Source: an uncultured Christensenellaceae bacterium
GTDB lineage: Bacteria > Bacillota > Clostridia > Christensenellales > Borkfalkiaceae
Length of the DNA stretch: 64,000 nucleotides
Direction: 5' to 3'
Assembly: GCA_910587625.1 (NCBI GenBank)
Contig: CAJUMW010000010.1
Location: 12,795-76,794, forward strand
Position numbers and translations under genes: made by a program. Shown here one piece after another: positions 41,388-50,400 of the stretch (position 1 is the stretch's first letter; every line of letters starts with the position of its first letter). The notes beneath the pieces were generated by a model that worked only from the letters and a program-made list of their open reading frames with translations, had not been told where the DNA came from and made no database searches.

Positions 41388-42122
41388 CTAAATTGCAAAG
41401 ATGTGTTTGCCTATTGTCGTAACCGTCTTTCTGCTGAAAATCCACGAGCTTGTCGCAACTGCCGGATTGTAGTAGTAGAGGCAGCCGTAAGTGGGGTCCC
41501 AACCGTTCATTGCGTCCTGAGCCGCGTTCATTGCCGTCTTGTCGGGGGAAAGGTTTATCTGTCCGTCCGTTACAGCCGTAAACGCGTTCTTCTGATAAAT
41601 TACGCCCGATATGGAGTTGGGGAACTTTGACGACGCCACGCGGTTTAATACGACCGCGCCGACAGCTACCTGACCCGTATAACTTTCGCCGCGAGCTTCT
41701 GCGTAGATACATTTTGCCAAAAGATACAAGTCGGAATTGGTGTAATTGGAGTTTGTCTGCGCGTTGCCGTTATTTTCAAGCGCCTTGACCGAGTCGTTCA
41801 TACCCAGCGCAGCAAAAGTCGATTTACCTGCAATTCCGTCGGGAGTAAGACCGTTTTTGCGTTGGAAATACTTTACCGCTTCAACCGTCTGCTTGCCGTA
41901 GATGCCGTCTACCGAACCCGAGTAGTAGCCCCATTGTTTGAGCCTTCTTTGTAACTCTTTGACTTCGCCGCCCGTCGCACCCTGCTTTAAAACGGCAGTC
42001 TGAACGTAAGGCGCAAAAGCAAAGTCGTTTTCGTTTGTTTGACCTAAATTGAATAATACGCCCGTTGCGCACGCTACCGAAGCCGCAAGCGTAACCGCGC
42101 CTATTCTAAGTGCTTTTTTCAT
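41388..42122 (-). CDS. sleB: Spore cortex-lytic enzyme SleB
   Basis: A 244-residue protein. Signal or anchor segment at 1-25, peptidoglycan-binding domain near 40-105 (GATGGEVKELQRRLKQWGYY..DGIYGKQTVEAVKYFQ), and the Hydrolase_2 catalytic domain near 135-244 (LLAKCIYAEARGESYTGQVAVGAVVLNRV), with the catalytic Glu in YAEARGE. It is a lytic transglycosylase that degrades muramic-lactam cortex at germination. It is the first gene of sleB-ypeB. A sigma-G-like promoter is at 42187-42215. Confidence 0.96.
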   Translation of the reverse strand: MKKALRIGAVTLAASVACATGVLFNLGQTNENDFAFAPYVQTAVLKQGATGGEVKELQRRLKQWGYYSGSVDGIYGKQTVEAVKYFQRKNGLTPDGIAGKSTFAALGMNDSVKALENNGNAQTNSNYTNSDLYLLAKCIYAEARGESYTGQVAVGAVVLNRVASSKFPNSISGVIYQKNAFTAVTDGQINLSPDKTAMNAAQDAMNGWDPTYGCLYYYNPAVATSSWIFSRKTVTTIGKHIFAI

Positions 42123-42186
42123 TTTTCCTCCTTAGCTTCGCCATGCGGCGAGCGTTATGTCCTGCGGAATTCTCCGCCGTTGCAAT

Positions 42187-42215
42187 TATTATGAATAAAA
42201 GTAAAAAAGTTATGC
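42187..42215 (-). promoter_or_regulatory. Sigma-G-like forespore promoter of sleB-ypeB
   Basis: On the minus strand, GCATA (42215-42211), 17 bases, CATAATA (42193-42187), matching the forespore sigma-G pattern. The leader is about 58 bases. Confidence 0.65.
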
Positions 42216-42256
42216 AACAATCGATTTGAAATTTAAGTGTGCTTTAAAACAAAATA

Positions 42257-42290
42257 GCCCCCTGCCGTAAACCATACGGCAGGGGGGGGG
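42257..42290 (-). terminator. Terminator of the DUF262 operon, with a G9 run
   Basis: A stem of CCCCCTGCCGTA with its complement around a 5-base loop; nine consecutive G on the plus strand at 42282-42290; T-rich sequence follows on the minus strand. Confidence 0.75.
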
Positions 42291-42298
42291 TGCATTTT

Positions 42299-44449
42299 TT
42301 ATAGCTTGTTAAGTTCTGCTTTAATTTTTATAATTCTGTCCTCGCGGTCTATACCGTCGGCAGTTTGTTTAATATATACGGGTTTATCGCCGATGTCGGT
42401 CTTTATTAAAAATTTGTCGTCAAAACAATAAATTTGTTTGTCGGGGTAAATTAATTTGGGGTCATACGGGTCGTTGGACATACGGTCTTTATCAATGACT
42501 TTTAAAAACGGCTGAAAAGCTTTTTCAGACAGTTTCTTTTCCGCCCATAGTGCAATAAGCTCGTAAGGTTTGTGCTCGAAATCAATCCATTTATATCTGC
42601 CGTATCGATTGGGGCGGAATTGAGAGTATTTTATGTAGTAGTAACGCCAATCGAAAAGTTCGTTCTTTTCGCAGTCGGAAATATATTTATCGCTTATCTT
42701 TTTTAATTGTTCGTCATTGAAAATATCGAGTGAAGAAAGGAGGGAGTTCAATACCTCGCTCGTGCGGTCGAAATTTTCTACAATATTACTCTTATGGAAA
42801 AGGCTGTACCAGCTACTTGTCTTTTCGGTGCCAAATCTGTAGCTGTTCTTGTTTTTTTGCGAATAGTTGCCCGTAGCAAGCAACGCACAGTCGATGGCGT
42901 CTCTGTTGCAAGCAAAAAGCTTTTCGAATTTGTCAAAGTTATCGAAATGGTCAAGCCCGACAATATACGTTTGTCCCATCAACAGTAGGTGGTCCTCAAG
43001 TTTGAACAGACTTTCGGCAAGTTCGGGATGGGCGTTTGTCCAAGCAAGTTTTTCCGCTTCTTCTTTTAGTTGGTGAATGTTGAACGTGTTTTCTGCAAAC
43101 TCAACTTTGCCCTCGATAACAATTGTTTTTATCACCTCCAACATTTTGGGTATTCTGTTACCGCCGCGCCTGAAATCACTTTCGTTCATTTCGTCATTGG
43201 AGTTGCGCAGCAGGTTGTGGACAATTCTTATTCTGCGTGAGAATTGTGTTTGAGTAACGCTGTCTTTATTTAAAAGATAAATACTGAAAGCGTAAAGTCT
43301 TATTATTTCAGCCAGCGTAAAGTATCTAGGTTTTAAAGCACTGTTTTCGGATACGTTTGCATATTTATAAAGACAGTTTCTAAACAGGTCCTGCGCGCCG
43401 GCATATTGAATCTTTTCGGGTGTATGTGAAGTAGAAATAAATTTTTCGAAAAAGCTCTTTGTATCTCCTGCAAATTCTTGCCACATATCGAAATACTGTT
43501 CCAATTTCAATATGTTATTCTGTGCGTCGGCGGCGCCCTTCGAAAAATATTTTTTTATCAATTCAAATTCATCGTTTGAACGAAGTAAAGTCGACTTGCC
43601 GCTTTCAAAACAAATGATGTCGCATACAAACCTGAAATATCGTAAAAACAGCTCGTCGGTCAAATTGTTTTCGTCGCGATATTTCCACAAAAGGTCAGCC
43701 CATTCCCTATCGATTTTTTGGATTATTCGCTTGGCAAGGCTTTCGTCTATTTTTTTCAACTCGTGTTCGAGTTCGGCTTTAAAATGCTCAAACACGGTAA
43801 GAGGCTTGCCCCTTGAATTCATTTTAATGTATAATTCATCGGTTAAACCCATTTCGCGTATAGGTAAAAAGTAAAACGTAATCGCGCCGCGTTTAAGTTT
43901 GTCCCATAACCCGTCAACGTTCTTGAATTTGTCATTTATATCGTCGAGCATCACAAGCATTGCCGCAATAGTCGCATCCTTTTTCCAATCGAGGGGAAAC
44001 CACGCGGCGTCGGTTATCTCGTCTGAAAGCTTACTGCAAAATGTTGGGTCAAAGTCAACTAAGTTTTCACAAAAATCACGCGCGCTGTAACGCGTTTGAT
44101 AGCTGAAATTCTTTAAAAATTCATATTCCGACGGGGGAATATTTTCACGTTTTGCCGCATACCAATGCAGCAAAAACAGGGTGGTAAGTCGCTGCTGTCC
44201 GTCAAGCGGAGTAAGCACCCCGCCTGCGTCGACGTCCCCGTAAACGAAGTCGAGTTTTATAGGTGAGTAATTTATCGCAGAGTAGAGGGAGTCGAGGAAG
44301 CGTGCGCGTACTCGTTGCGTTTTAGGGTCGGTTCTGCCCTGCGCATAGTCGCGTTGAATTTTAGGTATTACTATTCTTTTAACGTTTACCGTTTGGTCCG
44401 CAACTTCGCATTTTGCATCGAATATTTCAAAAAAAGTGAGCTCATTCAT
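42299..44449 (-). CDS. DUF262 protein, second of a tandem pair (no recognised nuclease domain)
   Basis: A 716-residue protein. The N-terminal DUF262 (GmrS/ParB-like NTPase) fold has IPKIQRDYAQG at residues 28-38 and PLDGQQRLTTLFLLHW from residue 81. The middle is helical. The C-terminal 200 residues include YRFGTEKTSSWYSLFH and a WRYYYIKYSQFRPNRYGRY segment, seen in other long DUF262 proteins, but no DUF1524/HNH motif that I can find. Its ATG overlaps the first gene's stop by 8 bases. Predicted antiviral or modification-dependent restriction role, based on the GmrSD family. Confidence 0.83.
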   Translation of the reverse strand: MNELTFFEIFDAKCEVADQTVNVKRIVIPKIQRDYAQGRTDPKTQRVRARFLDSLYSAINYSPIKLDFVYGDVDAGGVLTPLDGQQRLTTLFLLHWYAAKRENIPPSEYEFLKNFSYQTRYSARDFCENLVDFDPTFCSKLSDEITDAAWFPLDWKKDATIAAMLVMLDDINDKFKNVDGLWDKLKRGAITFYFLPIREMGLTDELYIKMNSRGKPLTVFEHFKAELEHELKKIDESLAKRIIQKIDREWADLLWKYRDENNLTDELFLRYFRFVCDIICFESGKSTLLRSNDEFELIKKYFSKGAADAQNNILKLEQYFDMWQEFAGDTKSFFEKFISTSHTPEKIQYAGAQDLFRNCLYKYANVSENSALKPRYFTLAEIIRLYAFSIYLLNKDSVTQTQFSRRIRIVHNLLRNSNDEMNESDFRRGGNRIPKMLEVIKTIVIEGKVEFAENTFNIHQLKEEAEKLAWTNAHPELAESLFKLEDHLLLMGQTYIVGLDHFDNFDKFEKLFACNRDAIDCALLATGNYSQKNKNSYRFGTEKTSSWYSLFHKSNIVENFDRTSEVLNSLLSSLDIFNDEQLKKISDKYISDCEKNELFDWRYYYIKYSQFRPNRYGRYKWIDFEHKPYELIALWAEKKLSEKAFQPFLKVIDKDRMSNDPYDPKLIYPDKQIYCFDDKFLIKTDIGDKPVYIKQTADGIDREDRIIKIKAELNKL

Positions 44450-46184
44450 CCTCGTCGTTCTCCTCGTTTATAACTATCGGATTGCCAAGGTACTCTTTTA
44501 GTACGTCGTTCATTGCGGCTACGTAAGCTCTGCGGTCGGCTTCTCCCCAAAAATACATACTGCTGTCCTCAGACTTGGTATAGTATTTCAAAAATACCAT
44601 TTTCGTGCAGTGAGGAATAAATTTCCCCTGTTTGTCCAGCTCGATAATTTTGTTGCGTTTAACTGCAAACACCGAGTTATTAAGTGCGGCGTTATCTCCC
44701 GAATTTAAAAGCGCAAGGTTTGAAATATTGTGTTTAGTCAAACTATCCCCGTTGGGAGACAGGGCGTCGGTAACCTTTTTTCGAAGTTCTTCAAACGTCG
44801 CATTGTCAAGTTTGGGGTTTTGTTCGGCTTGCTTCATATCCGCGATAAGCGTGCTGTTATCTTTGATAAGTTTTTGCACTATGGGTATATGAAGGCGCAA
44901 CCATTCCCTTAATTTCTCTACGTCGTATAATCCCTCTGAATTCTGGGCGTGAATGTGTTCAAGGCTCCAAGCATTTGTAGTATCTTTGAATTTATCAAAG
45001 GGGAATCTGGCTTCTTCACCGAGTTTAAGCACGGAAATTACGTTGAAAAGTAAAAGCAACTTGGAAATGCTTCTATATTGCGAATTTGATGTGTATAGCA
45101 TTTCACCGTAATTAACGGCGCTTTTTATGCTTTCCTTAATAAGATTATCCAGCTCTTGTTTAAATTGCGTTTTGGTTTTGTGTTTGGAAAGATTGTAAAT
45201 CTCGGATAAAGTTTTACTGTTCGAGGATATCAAATAACCTATTTTGTGATAAAATTCGTGGTTTTCAAACCAATCCTTGAAAATTAAAAAAGTGCGGCTT
45301 ATCTCGCGCCAAACGTCGCTTAAATGCTTTTTTTCTATTTCGCGTTTGCCTGTGTTGTCCTTGGCAATTTGCTTTTTTATTTTATCGAAATAGAAAAACG
45401 TGTGCAATTCTTCCTTACAGTTATCGGGACGGGAGGACATTAAATCGAGTATCAAATCAATGCGGGTGGAATATGCGCGATTGGTGCGGTTGGTAAGAAA
45501 TCCCCAAAGGGACGAGGAGTGCAATTGCCTTTCGATATCGTCCCATTGCAAAGCTATTTCATCCTGTCTTTCGGGCGTAATATCCGAGTTTTCGTGGCTC
45601 AAAAACATAGCTTTTACAAGTTCTGCGCACGTCAAAGGAATTTTACCTATATTCAACCTCGAAAACAGCTTTTCCGAATTTTCATCAGTCGTTATTTCAT
45701 AACGAATTATACTTACATTCTCTTCGAAATAAGTGTTTATGTACATTATATCGGTTACTTTTGTTTCTTTAGAGTCAAACCAATTTTTTATTACTTCATA
45801 AGCTTGATTAATGTAATAAAAATCTATGCACTCGTCGCGGCGAGAAGGGTCTAGATTTTCAAGAAACGTTTTTGAATTTGGTCTTGTGGCATAATCTAAT
45901 GTAAAGTGTGCAGGTTTAATGTCGGGAATGCAGCTGTGCATATATTTATATATCAAATATATGGTTGTTAGCCGCTGTTGTCCGTCAATCAAGTCAAATT
46001 TACCTGCATTTTTTTTGACAACTATCGGTTGCAAGCAGTAGGGCTTGTTTCCGTTATTCCTTACGTCGTTTAATAAACTTTCCACTTCCAGCTGACCCCA
46101 ACGGTATCCGCGCTGATAGGACGGGACATAAAAGTCGTCCGAAATTTTACGGACAAGCTGTAAATTAAGGCTGTTACTCGGCAT
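44442..46184 (-). CDS. DUF262-DUF1524 (GmrSD-like) protein, first of a tandem pair
   Basis: A 580-residue protein. The DUF262 domain has VPSYQRGYRW at residues 20-29 and LIDGQQRLTT from residue 65. The C-terminal DUF1524 HNH-type domain has WSLEHIHAQNSEG near residue 408 and HNISNLALLNSGDNAALNNS later, which is the usual nuclease layout. GmrSD-family enzymes bind NTP and cut modified phage DNA. The start is ATG 46184 with AAAGGAG upstream. The pair sits between sleB and tRNA-Leu, with no methylase or other subunit. Confidence 0.86.
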   Translation of the reverse strand: MPSNSLNLQLVRKISDDFYVPSYQRGYRWGQLEVESLLNDVRNNGNKPYCLQPIVVKKNAGKFDLIDGQQRLTTIYLIYKYMHSCIPDIKPAHFTLDYATRPNSKTFLENLDPSRRDECIDFYYINQAYEVIKNWFDSKETKVTDIMYINTYFEENVSIIRYEITTDENSEKLFSRLNIGKIPLTCAELVKAMFLSHENSDITPERQDEIALQWDDIERQLHSSSLWGFLTNRTNRAYSTRIDLILDLMSSRPDNCKEELHTFFYFDKIKKQIAKDNTGKREIEKKHLSDVWREISRTFLIFKDWFENHEFYHKIGYLISSNSKTLSEIYNLSKHKTKTQFKQELDNLIKESIKSAVNYGEMLYTSNSQYRSISKLLLLFNVISVLKLGEEARFPFDKFKDTTNAWSLEHIHAQNSEGLYDVEKLREWLRLHIPIVQKLIKDNSTLIADMKQAEQNPKLDNATFEELRKKVTDALSPNGDSLTKHNISNLALLNSGDNAALNNSVFAVKRNKIIELDKQGKFIPHCTKMVFLKYYTKSEDSSMYFWGEADRRAYVAAMNDVLKEYLGNPIVINEENDEDE

Positions 46185-46281
46185 AGATTTTTCTCCTTTT
46201 GTATAGCTTAACATACAAGTGACGGATTGTCAAGTTAGGCTTTAATCAAGTCAAATTGGGGGCAATTTAAGTAAAAAACGC

Positions 46282-46310
46282 TTGACTTTTTTTATAACGT
46301 TTGATAATAT
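46282..46310 (+). promoter_or_regulatory. Promoter of tRNA-Leu (and probably the LytTR gene)
   Basis: TTGACT (46282-46287), 17 bases, TAATAT (46305-46310), 30 bases before the tRNA. Confidence 0.75.
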
Positions 46311-46340
46311 TATTTTTGTTTTAACCATAAATAGAGGTAT

Positions 46341-46427
46341 GCTCGTGTGGTGGAATAGGCAGACGCAAGGGACTTAAAATCCCTCGGTAGAGATACCGTG
46401 CCGGTTCAAGTCCGGCCACGAGCACCA
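46341..46427 (+). tRNA. tRNA-Leu (anticodon TAA)
   Basis: A class II tRNA. Acceptor GCTCGTG pairs with CACGAGC. The anticodon stem AGGGA pairs with TCCCT around CTTAAAA. There is a long variable arm CGGTAGAGATACCG, T-loop TTCAAGT, and an encoded CCA. It reads UUA. Confidence 0.95.
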
Positions 46428-46439
46428 TAAAATTTTGAA

Positions 46440-47227
46440 ATGATAAAGCTTGCCATAATCGACGGATGCGAAAAAAACGTAGATGGTTTATTGCGCATCG
46501 TAAAAAATTATTTCGGTGATAGAGAACACTCCGTAAGCGTATTTTCGTCGGCTATGGAGTTTATCAGCGAAACCGTTTACTCCCCCCCCCCCCCCCCCCC
46601 CCGAATTTTGATAATCAACCCGAGGGGTATAACGGGGAGATTTTATTGCGTAAAAAATACCCTTTTTACGATATTGTGTTTTTAGAGGCGGAGTTTCCGC
46701 ATTTAGACGGGTTTGCGGCGGCTAAAAAATTGGAAGAGACGGACGACGGATATTTTCTTATTATGATGAACGCGACCGCCAAGTACGCCGTTCACGCCTA
46801 CTCGGTAGAGGCAAAGGACTATCTGTTAAAGCCCGTAGACCCGATCAAAACGGAAGAGAGCCTTCGCAGAGCGGAAAACTATTTGAACGCAAATGTACAT
46901 ACCAAAAGAATTATAATAAACGAGGACGGCGTTTTGCACCGCGTATCGTTAGATAGAATAAGGTATATAGAAGTAAACGGGCATTTTTTAAAGTATCATC
47001 TTGAAAACGAGATATTGATATCTCGCGGTAAGCTTGACGAAAAGGAAGAGGAGCTAAAAAATTACGGCTTTTTCAGGATTTATAAGTGCTATCTCGTAAA
47101 TTTAAGTTACGTCGATAAAGTGACGGTAAATTCCGTGTTCATAGGCAAGGAAGAACTTCTCATTTCCCGCTTCCGCAAAAAGAATTTTTTAGCCGCATTA
47201 AAAGACCACGTTTCCGATTTTATTTAA
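46440..47227 (+). pseudogene. LytTR-family response regulator interrupted by a C21 tract (phase-variable candidate, OFF as read)
   Basis: The first 48 codons give a receiver start (MIKLAIIDGCEKN). A run of 21 C then leads to a short out-of-frame end at 46685. The proper frame resumes right after the run (NFDNQPEGYNGEILL) and continues through the receiver and a C-terminal LytTR DNA-binding domain (RIIINEDGVLHRVSLDRIRYIEVNGHFLKYH...FRIYKCYLVNLSYVDKV) to 47227. A tract of C19 or C22 would give an intact 261- or 262-residue protein with a short proline run. The phosphoacceptor Asp is replaced by Glu (VFLEAEFP), and one acidic-pocket Asp is Gly. GGGGAG before TTG 46646 may allow a 193-residue fragment carrying the DNA-binding domain. 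Confidence 0.85.
46582..46602 (+). repeat. Poly-C tract of 21 bases
   Basis: An uninterrupted homopolymer inside the LytTR coding sequence, at the loop after the second receiver helix. Tracts this long slip at high rate during replication and are also prone to miscounting in sequencing. Confidence 0.9.
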
Positions 47228-47282
47228 TCGTTGTCATTGAAATTGTGTAAAATTTTAATAAAAATAAGATAAAATTTTTGTA

Positions 47283-47307
47283 AAAGAGGCCGAAAGCCTC
47301 TTTTTTT
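47283..47307 (+). terminator. Intrinsic terminator of the LytTR gene
   Basis: AAAGAGGC, loop CGAAA, GCCTCTTT and further T's, about 55 bases after the stop. Confidence 0.88.
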
Positions 47308-47308
47308 A

Positions 47309-47469
47309 TGCCGTTTTTTATAGAAAAAGTCATTACAGGTCATTTTTTTGTTCATTTGAGACAAATTTAGTTAGCATTCTTCATTTAGTGATAGAATAGA
47401 CCAGCAAACGTTAATTCCGTGCGTTTTTCGGCGTGCGGAAATAACTAAAAAATTTTCAAGGAGAAAGTA
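47309..47469 (+). promoter_or_regulatory. Upstream control region of the first GH3 gene
   Basis: TCATT occurs at 47330, 47340 and 47352 (spacing 10 and 12, about one helical turn), then a -10-like TAGAAT (47392-47397) with no good -35. This fits an activator-dependent promoter. The leader carries AAGGAG before ATG 47470. Confidence 0.4.
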
Positions 47470-50400
47470 ATGAGACAAGCAAAGAAAAAATTTGCAAAAC
47501 TCGGCGCGCTCGCGATTGCAGCGGTAATGGTAACCGGTGTGGGGGCTACTTCTTTCGCATTTGCTGAAGCAGGTGGTTCGGATCTTCACTTCACCACTCA
47601 CCGTCAGGTAGTCGAAGCTGAAAGAGATCTCAATAAAGAGATCGCAGCCGAAGGCGTAGTTCTTTTGAAGAACGAGAACAAGGCACTGCCCCTTGCGCAC
47701 GGTGCTAAGGTCACCCTTTTGGGCGGCAATGCGTATCAGGCTCAGACGGGCGGCGGCGGTTCCGGCGCTTTGAGCACTCCCGAGGGAGAGCAGGCGGGAA
47801 CGGCGGTTAATTTCGACGACGGAATGGTCGGAGATAACGCGAATGATCCCAATTTAATAGTTAATCCCACCGTTAAAGAACTGTATGGTGCAGGTTTGGC
47901 GGCAAACGGCGAAAACAAGACGTATATGTCTCTTGTTGAAGGCGAAAGCGAAGGCGTGGTAACGTTCGGCAAAAATAAGTACAATACCGCCGGCGCAAGC
48001 AACTTCCTCAAAGACGTTGAAAACACATATAGCGAATACAATGCGGCCGCGATAATAAACATAATGCGTTCGGGTTCTGAATTCGTAGATAACTCTACGC
48101 ACAACAGACCTCAGCACGCAGACGCTAACGAGCATTATTTTACCCTTAACGACAATGAAAGACAGCTTCTCGCATACGCAAAGCATCAGAAGTCTTTGGG
48201 CAACCTTAAAAAGATAGTCGTCGTTTTGAATACCCCTTCCAACATGGAAGTTCAGGATTTACAATCGGACGATGCGATAGACGCAGTTCTTCAAATAGGT
48301 ACGACGGGTTGGAACGGTATGGCGGTTATGGGCGATATCCTTACCGGTAAGATTAATCCTTCCGGTAAGACGGTCGATTTCTGGATGCAGAGCATCAAGA
48401 CCGATCCTACATATTATAACCTTTCCGACTATTCCGGCGCGTCCTTCGAGCTCAACGGTTCTTGGGAATATGAAGACGCCGACGCAAACCGTATGGCAAG
48501 AGGAGGCGGCGACAAGGGCGTAGGCAATGCTCCCTATATGGGACATATTGCCGATACCGAATATGCAAACGTTAAAAACCGTGCAATCCATTATGCCGAA
48601 GGCATTTATATGGGTTACAGATATTACGAGACGGTTGCGGCTGACCTCAACACGGCAAAAGCCGGCTCGGGCGATACTTGGTACGACAGCGTTACAACTT
48701 ATCCTTTCGGATACGGACTTTCTTATACCTCGTTCACGCAGAAAATCAAGAGCGTAACGGGAGATTTGTCCGCGGCTAACAAGGACGGTGAAATCAAAGT
48801 AGTCGTTACCGTTACCAACACGGGTGACAAGGCGGGTAAGGACGTAGTTCAGCTTTACAGCACTCCTACATATAACCCCGGCGGCATAGAAAAAGCTGCG
48901 GTTAACCTTGTAGGTTTCGGTAAGACCAAACTTCTTGAAGCAAGTGCAAGCGAAGACGTTACTATAACCATAAAGGTTAAGGATCTTGCTTCCTTCGACT
49001 GGAACGACGCAAACAAAGACCAGCATGCGGGATATGAAGTAGAGAGGGGAGATTATATTCTTTCAATAAGAACGGATTCACACACCCTCGCCGCTTCCGG
49101 TGCGGACGGCTCTAAGACGCTCAGCGCGGCTACTCAGCTCAACTATGAAGAGGACAACGATTCCTCAACTCCCAACAATATCTATTCACAGACAAGCGGC
49201 GCATGGGAAATGTTCAACACCGACGCAAACCATTGGACGACGAACGATATAAGCGACCATACGCTTTCCCGTGCAACGTTGCTCAATGCAGACAAGACGG
49301 GCCCTTCCGCTCTTACCAACCTTTCCTGGCTTATAACCGACGACAACGAGTTCAAGGACGAAGCTTTCAACGTTCTTAACGCTCGTACCGGAAACGTTGC
49401 AACCGGTTGGGATTACGACAATGCGGCTACCTTGGAAAAGGAAACCGATTATCAGAACCTTTGGCTTAAAACGGCAAAAGATATGGAAGGCAAGACTCAG
49501 GGCACGGGCGTTGCTGACGATAAGACCGGACTCTATGCCGTAACTCTTGCAGACATGAAAGACGCAGAAGGCAATCCTCTTTCGGATTATGACAGTGAAA
49601 AGTGGGATCAACTTCTCGATCAGCTTACTTGGGAAGAGCTTTCCAACTTCGTAAGCAAGGGCGGATATCTCACCGCGGCTCTTCCTTCCATCGGCAAACT
49701 TCAAGTTACCGATCAGGACGGACCTCAGCAGACTAAGGCAAACGGCAAACCCGGTTGGGCTTGGGTAGGCGCAGGCGTTATCTCCTCGACTTGGAACGTT
49801 GAACTTGCGGAAAGACACGGCGCGTTGGTAGGTTGGGAATCTCAGCTCAACGACGGCGCAGGCTGGTACGGCCCCGCAGCCAACACTCACCGTAACACGC
49901 TTTCCGGACGTAACTTCGAGTATTACTCGCAGGACGGCGTTCAGGGCGGTAAGATTGTTGCGGCTGTAGTGCGCGGATGCGTGGAAAACGGCGGCAGAGT
50001 ATATCTCAAACACACATTCCTTAACGATCAGGAAACCGACCGTTCGGGTATTGCAACGTTCTGTAACGAACAGGCTATTCGTGAAATTTACCTCAAACCT
50101 TTCGAACTCGGAATAAGGGAAGGTAAGGCCAACGGCTTGATGTCATCCTTCAACCTCATCGGTCTTACGACTTCGGCAAGCTATGCTACCAACATTCAGC
50201 TCTATACCAACGAGTTTGGCTATAAGGGTGCAACCGTAACCGACTTCTGGTCGGCAGGCGCAACGGGTTGGAACGGCTTCAATATGGTTCGCGGTTTACA
50301 GTTCCCTCTCGGAACAAGCAGCAACAACGCGTCGGCTAAGCTCGAAGGCGTATGGGACGCAGACGCAAATGTAGTGAAGGTCGGCAACACGGCAAGCTAT

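Noticed and set aside
42282..42290. G9 run as a second phase-variable switch
   Set aside because: It is outside any coding sequence, within a terminator stem, so slippage would not change a reading frame.
46341..46427. tRNA-Leu as the attachment site of an integrated element
   Set aside because: I found no repeat of the tRNA 3' end downstream and no integrase in the window.
46440..47227. Programmed ribosomal frameshift at the C tract
   Set aside because: C runs are not the usual slippery heptamer, and no downstream stimulatory structure or upstream Shine-Dalgarno sequence is evident; replication slippage or a count error is simpler.
48259..49026. Long minus-strand open frame inside the first GH3 gene
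   Set aside because: It lies antisense to a well-supported gene; composition and length reflect the codon bias of the plus-strand gene. No promoter or ribosome site is seen.
49186..50013. 275-codon minus-strand open frame in the GH3 gene
   Set aside because: Antisense shadow; it shows no domain and overlaps the catalytic barrel code.
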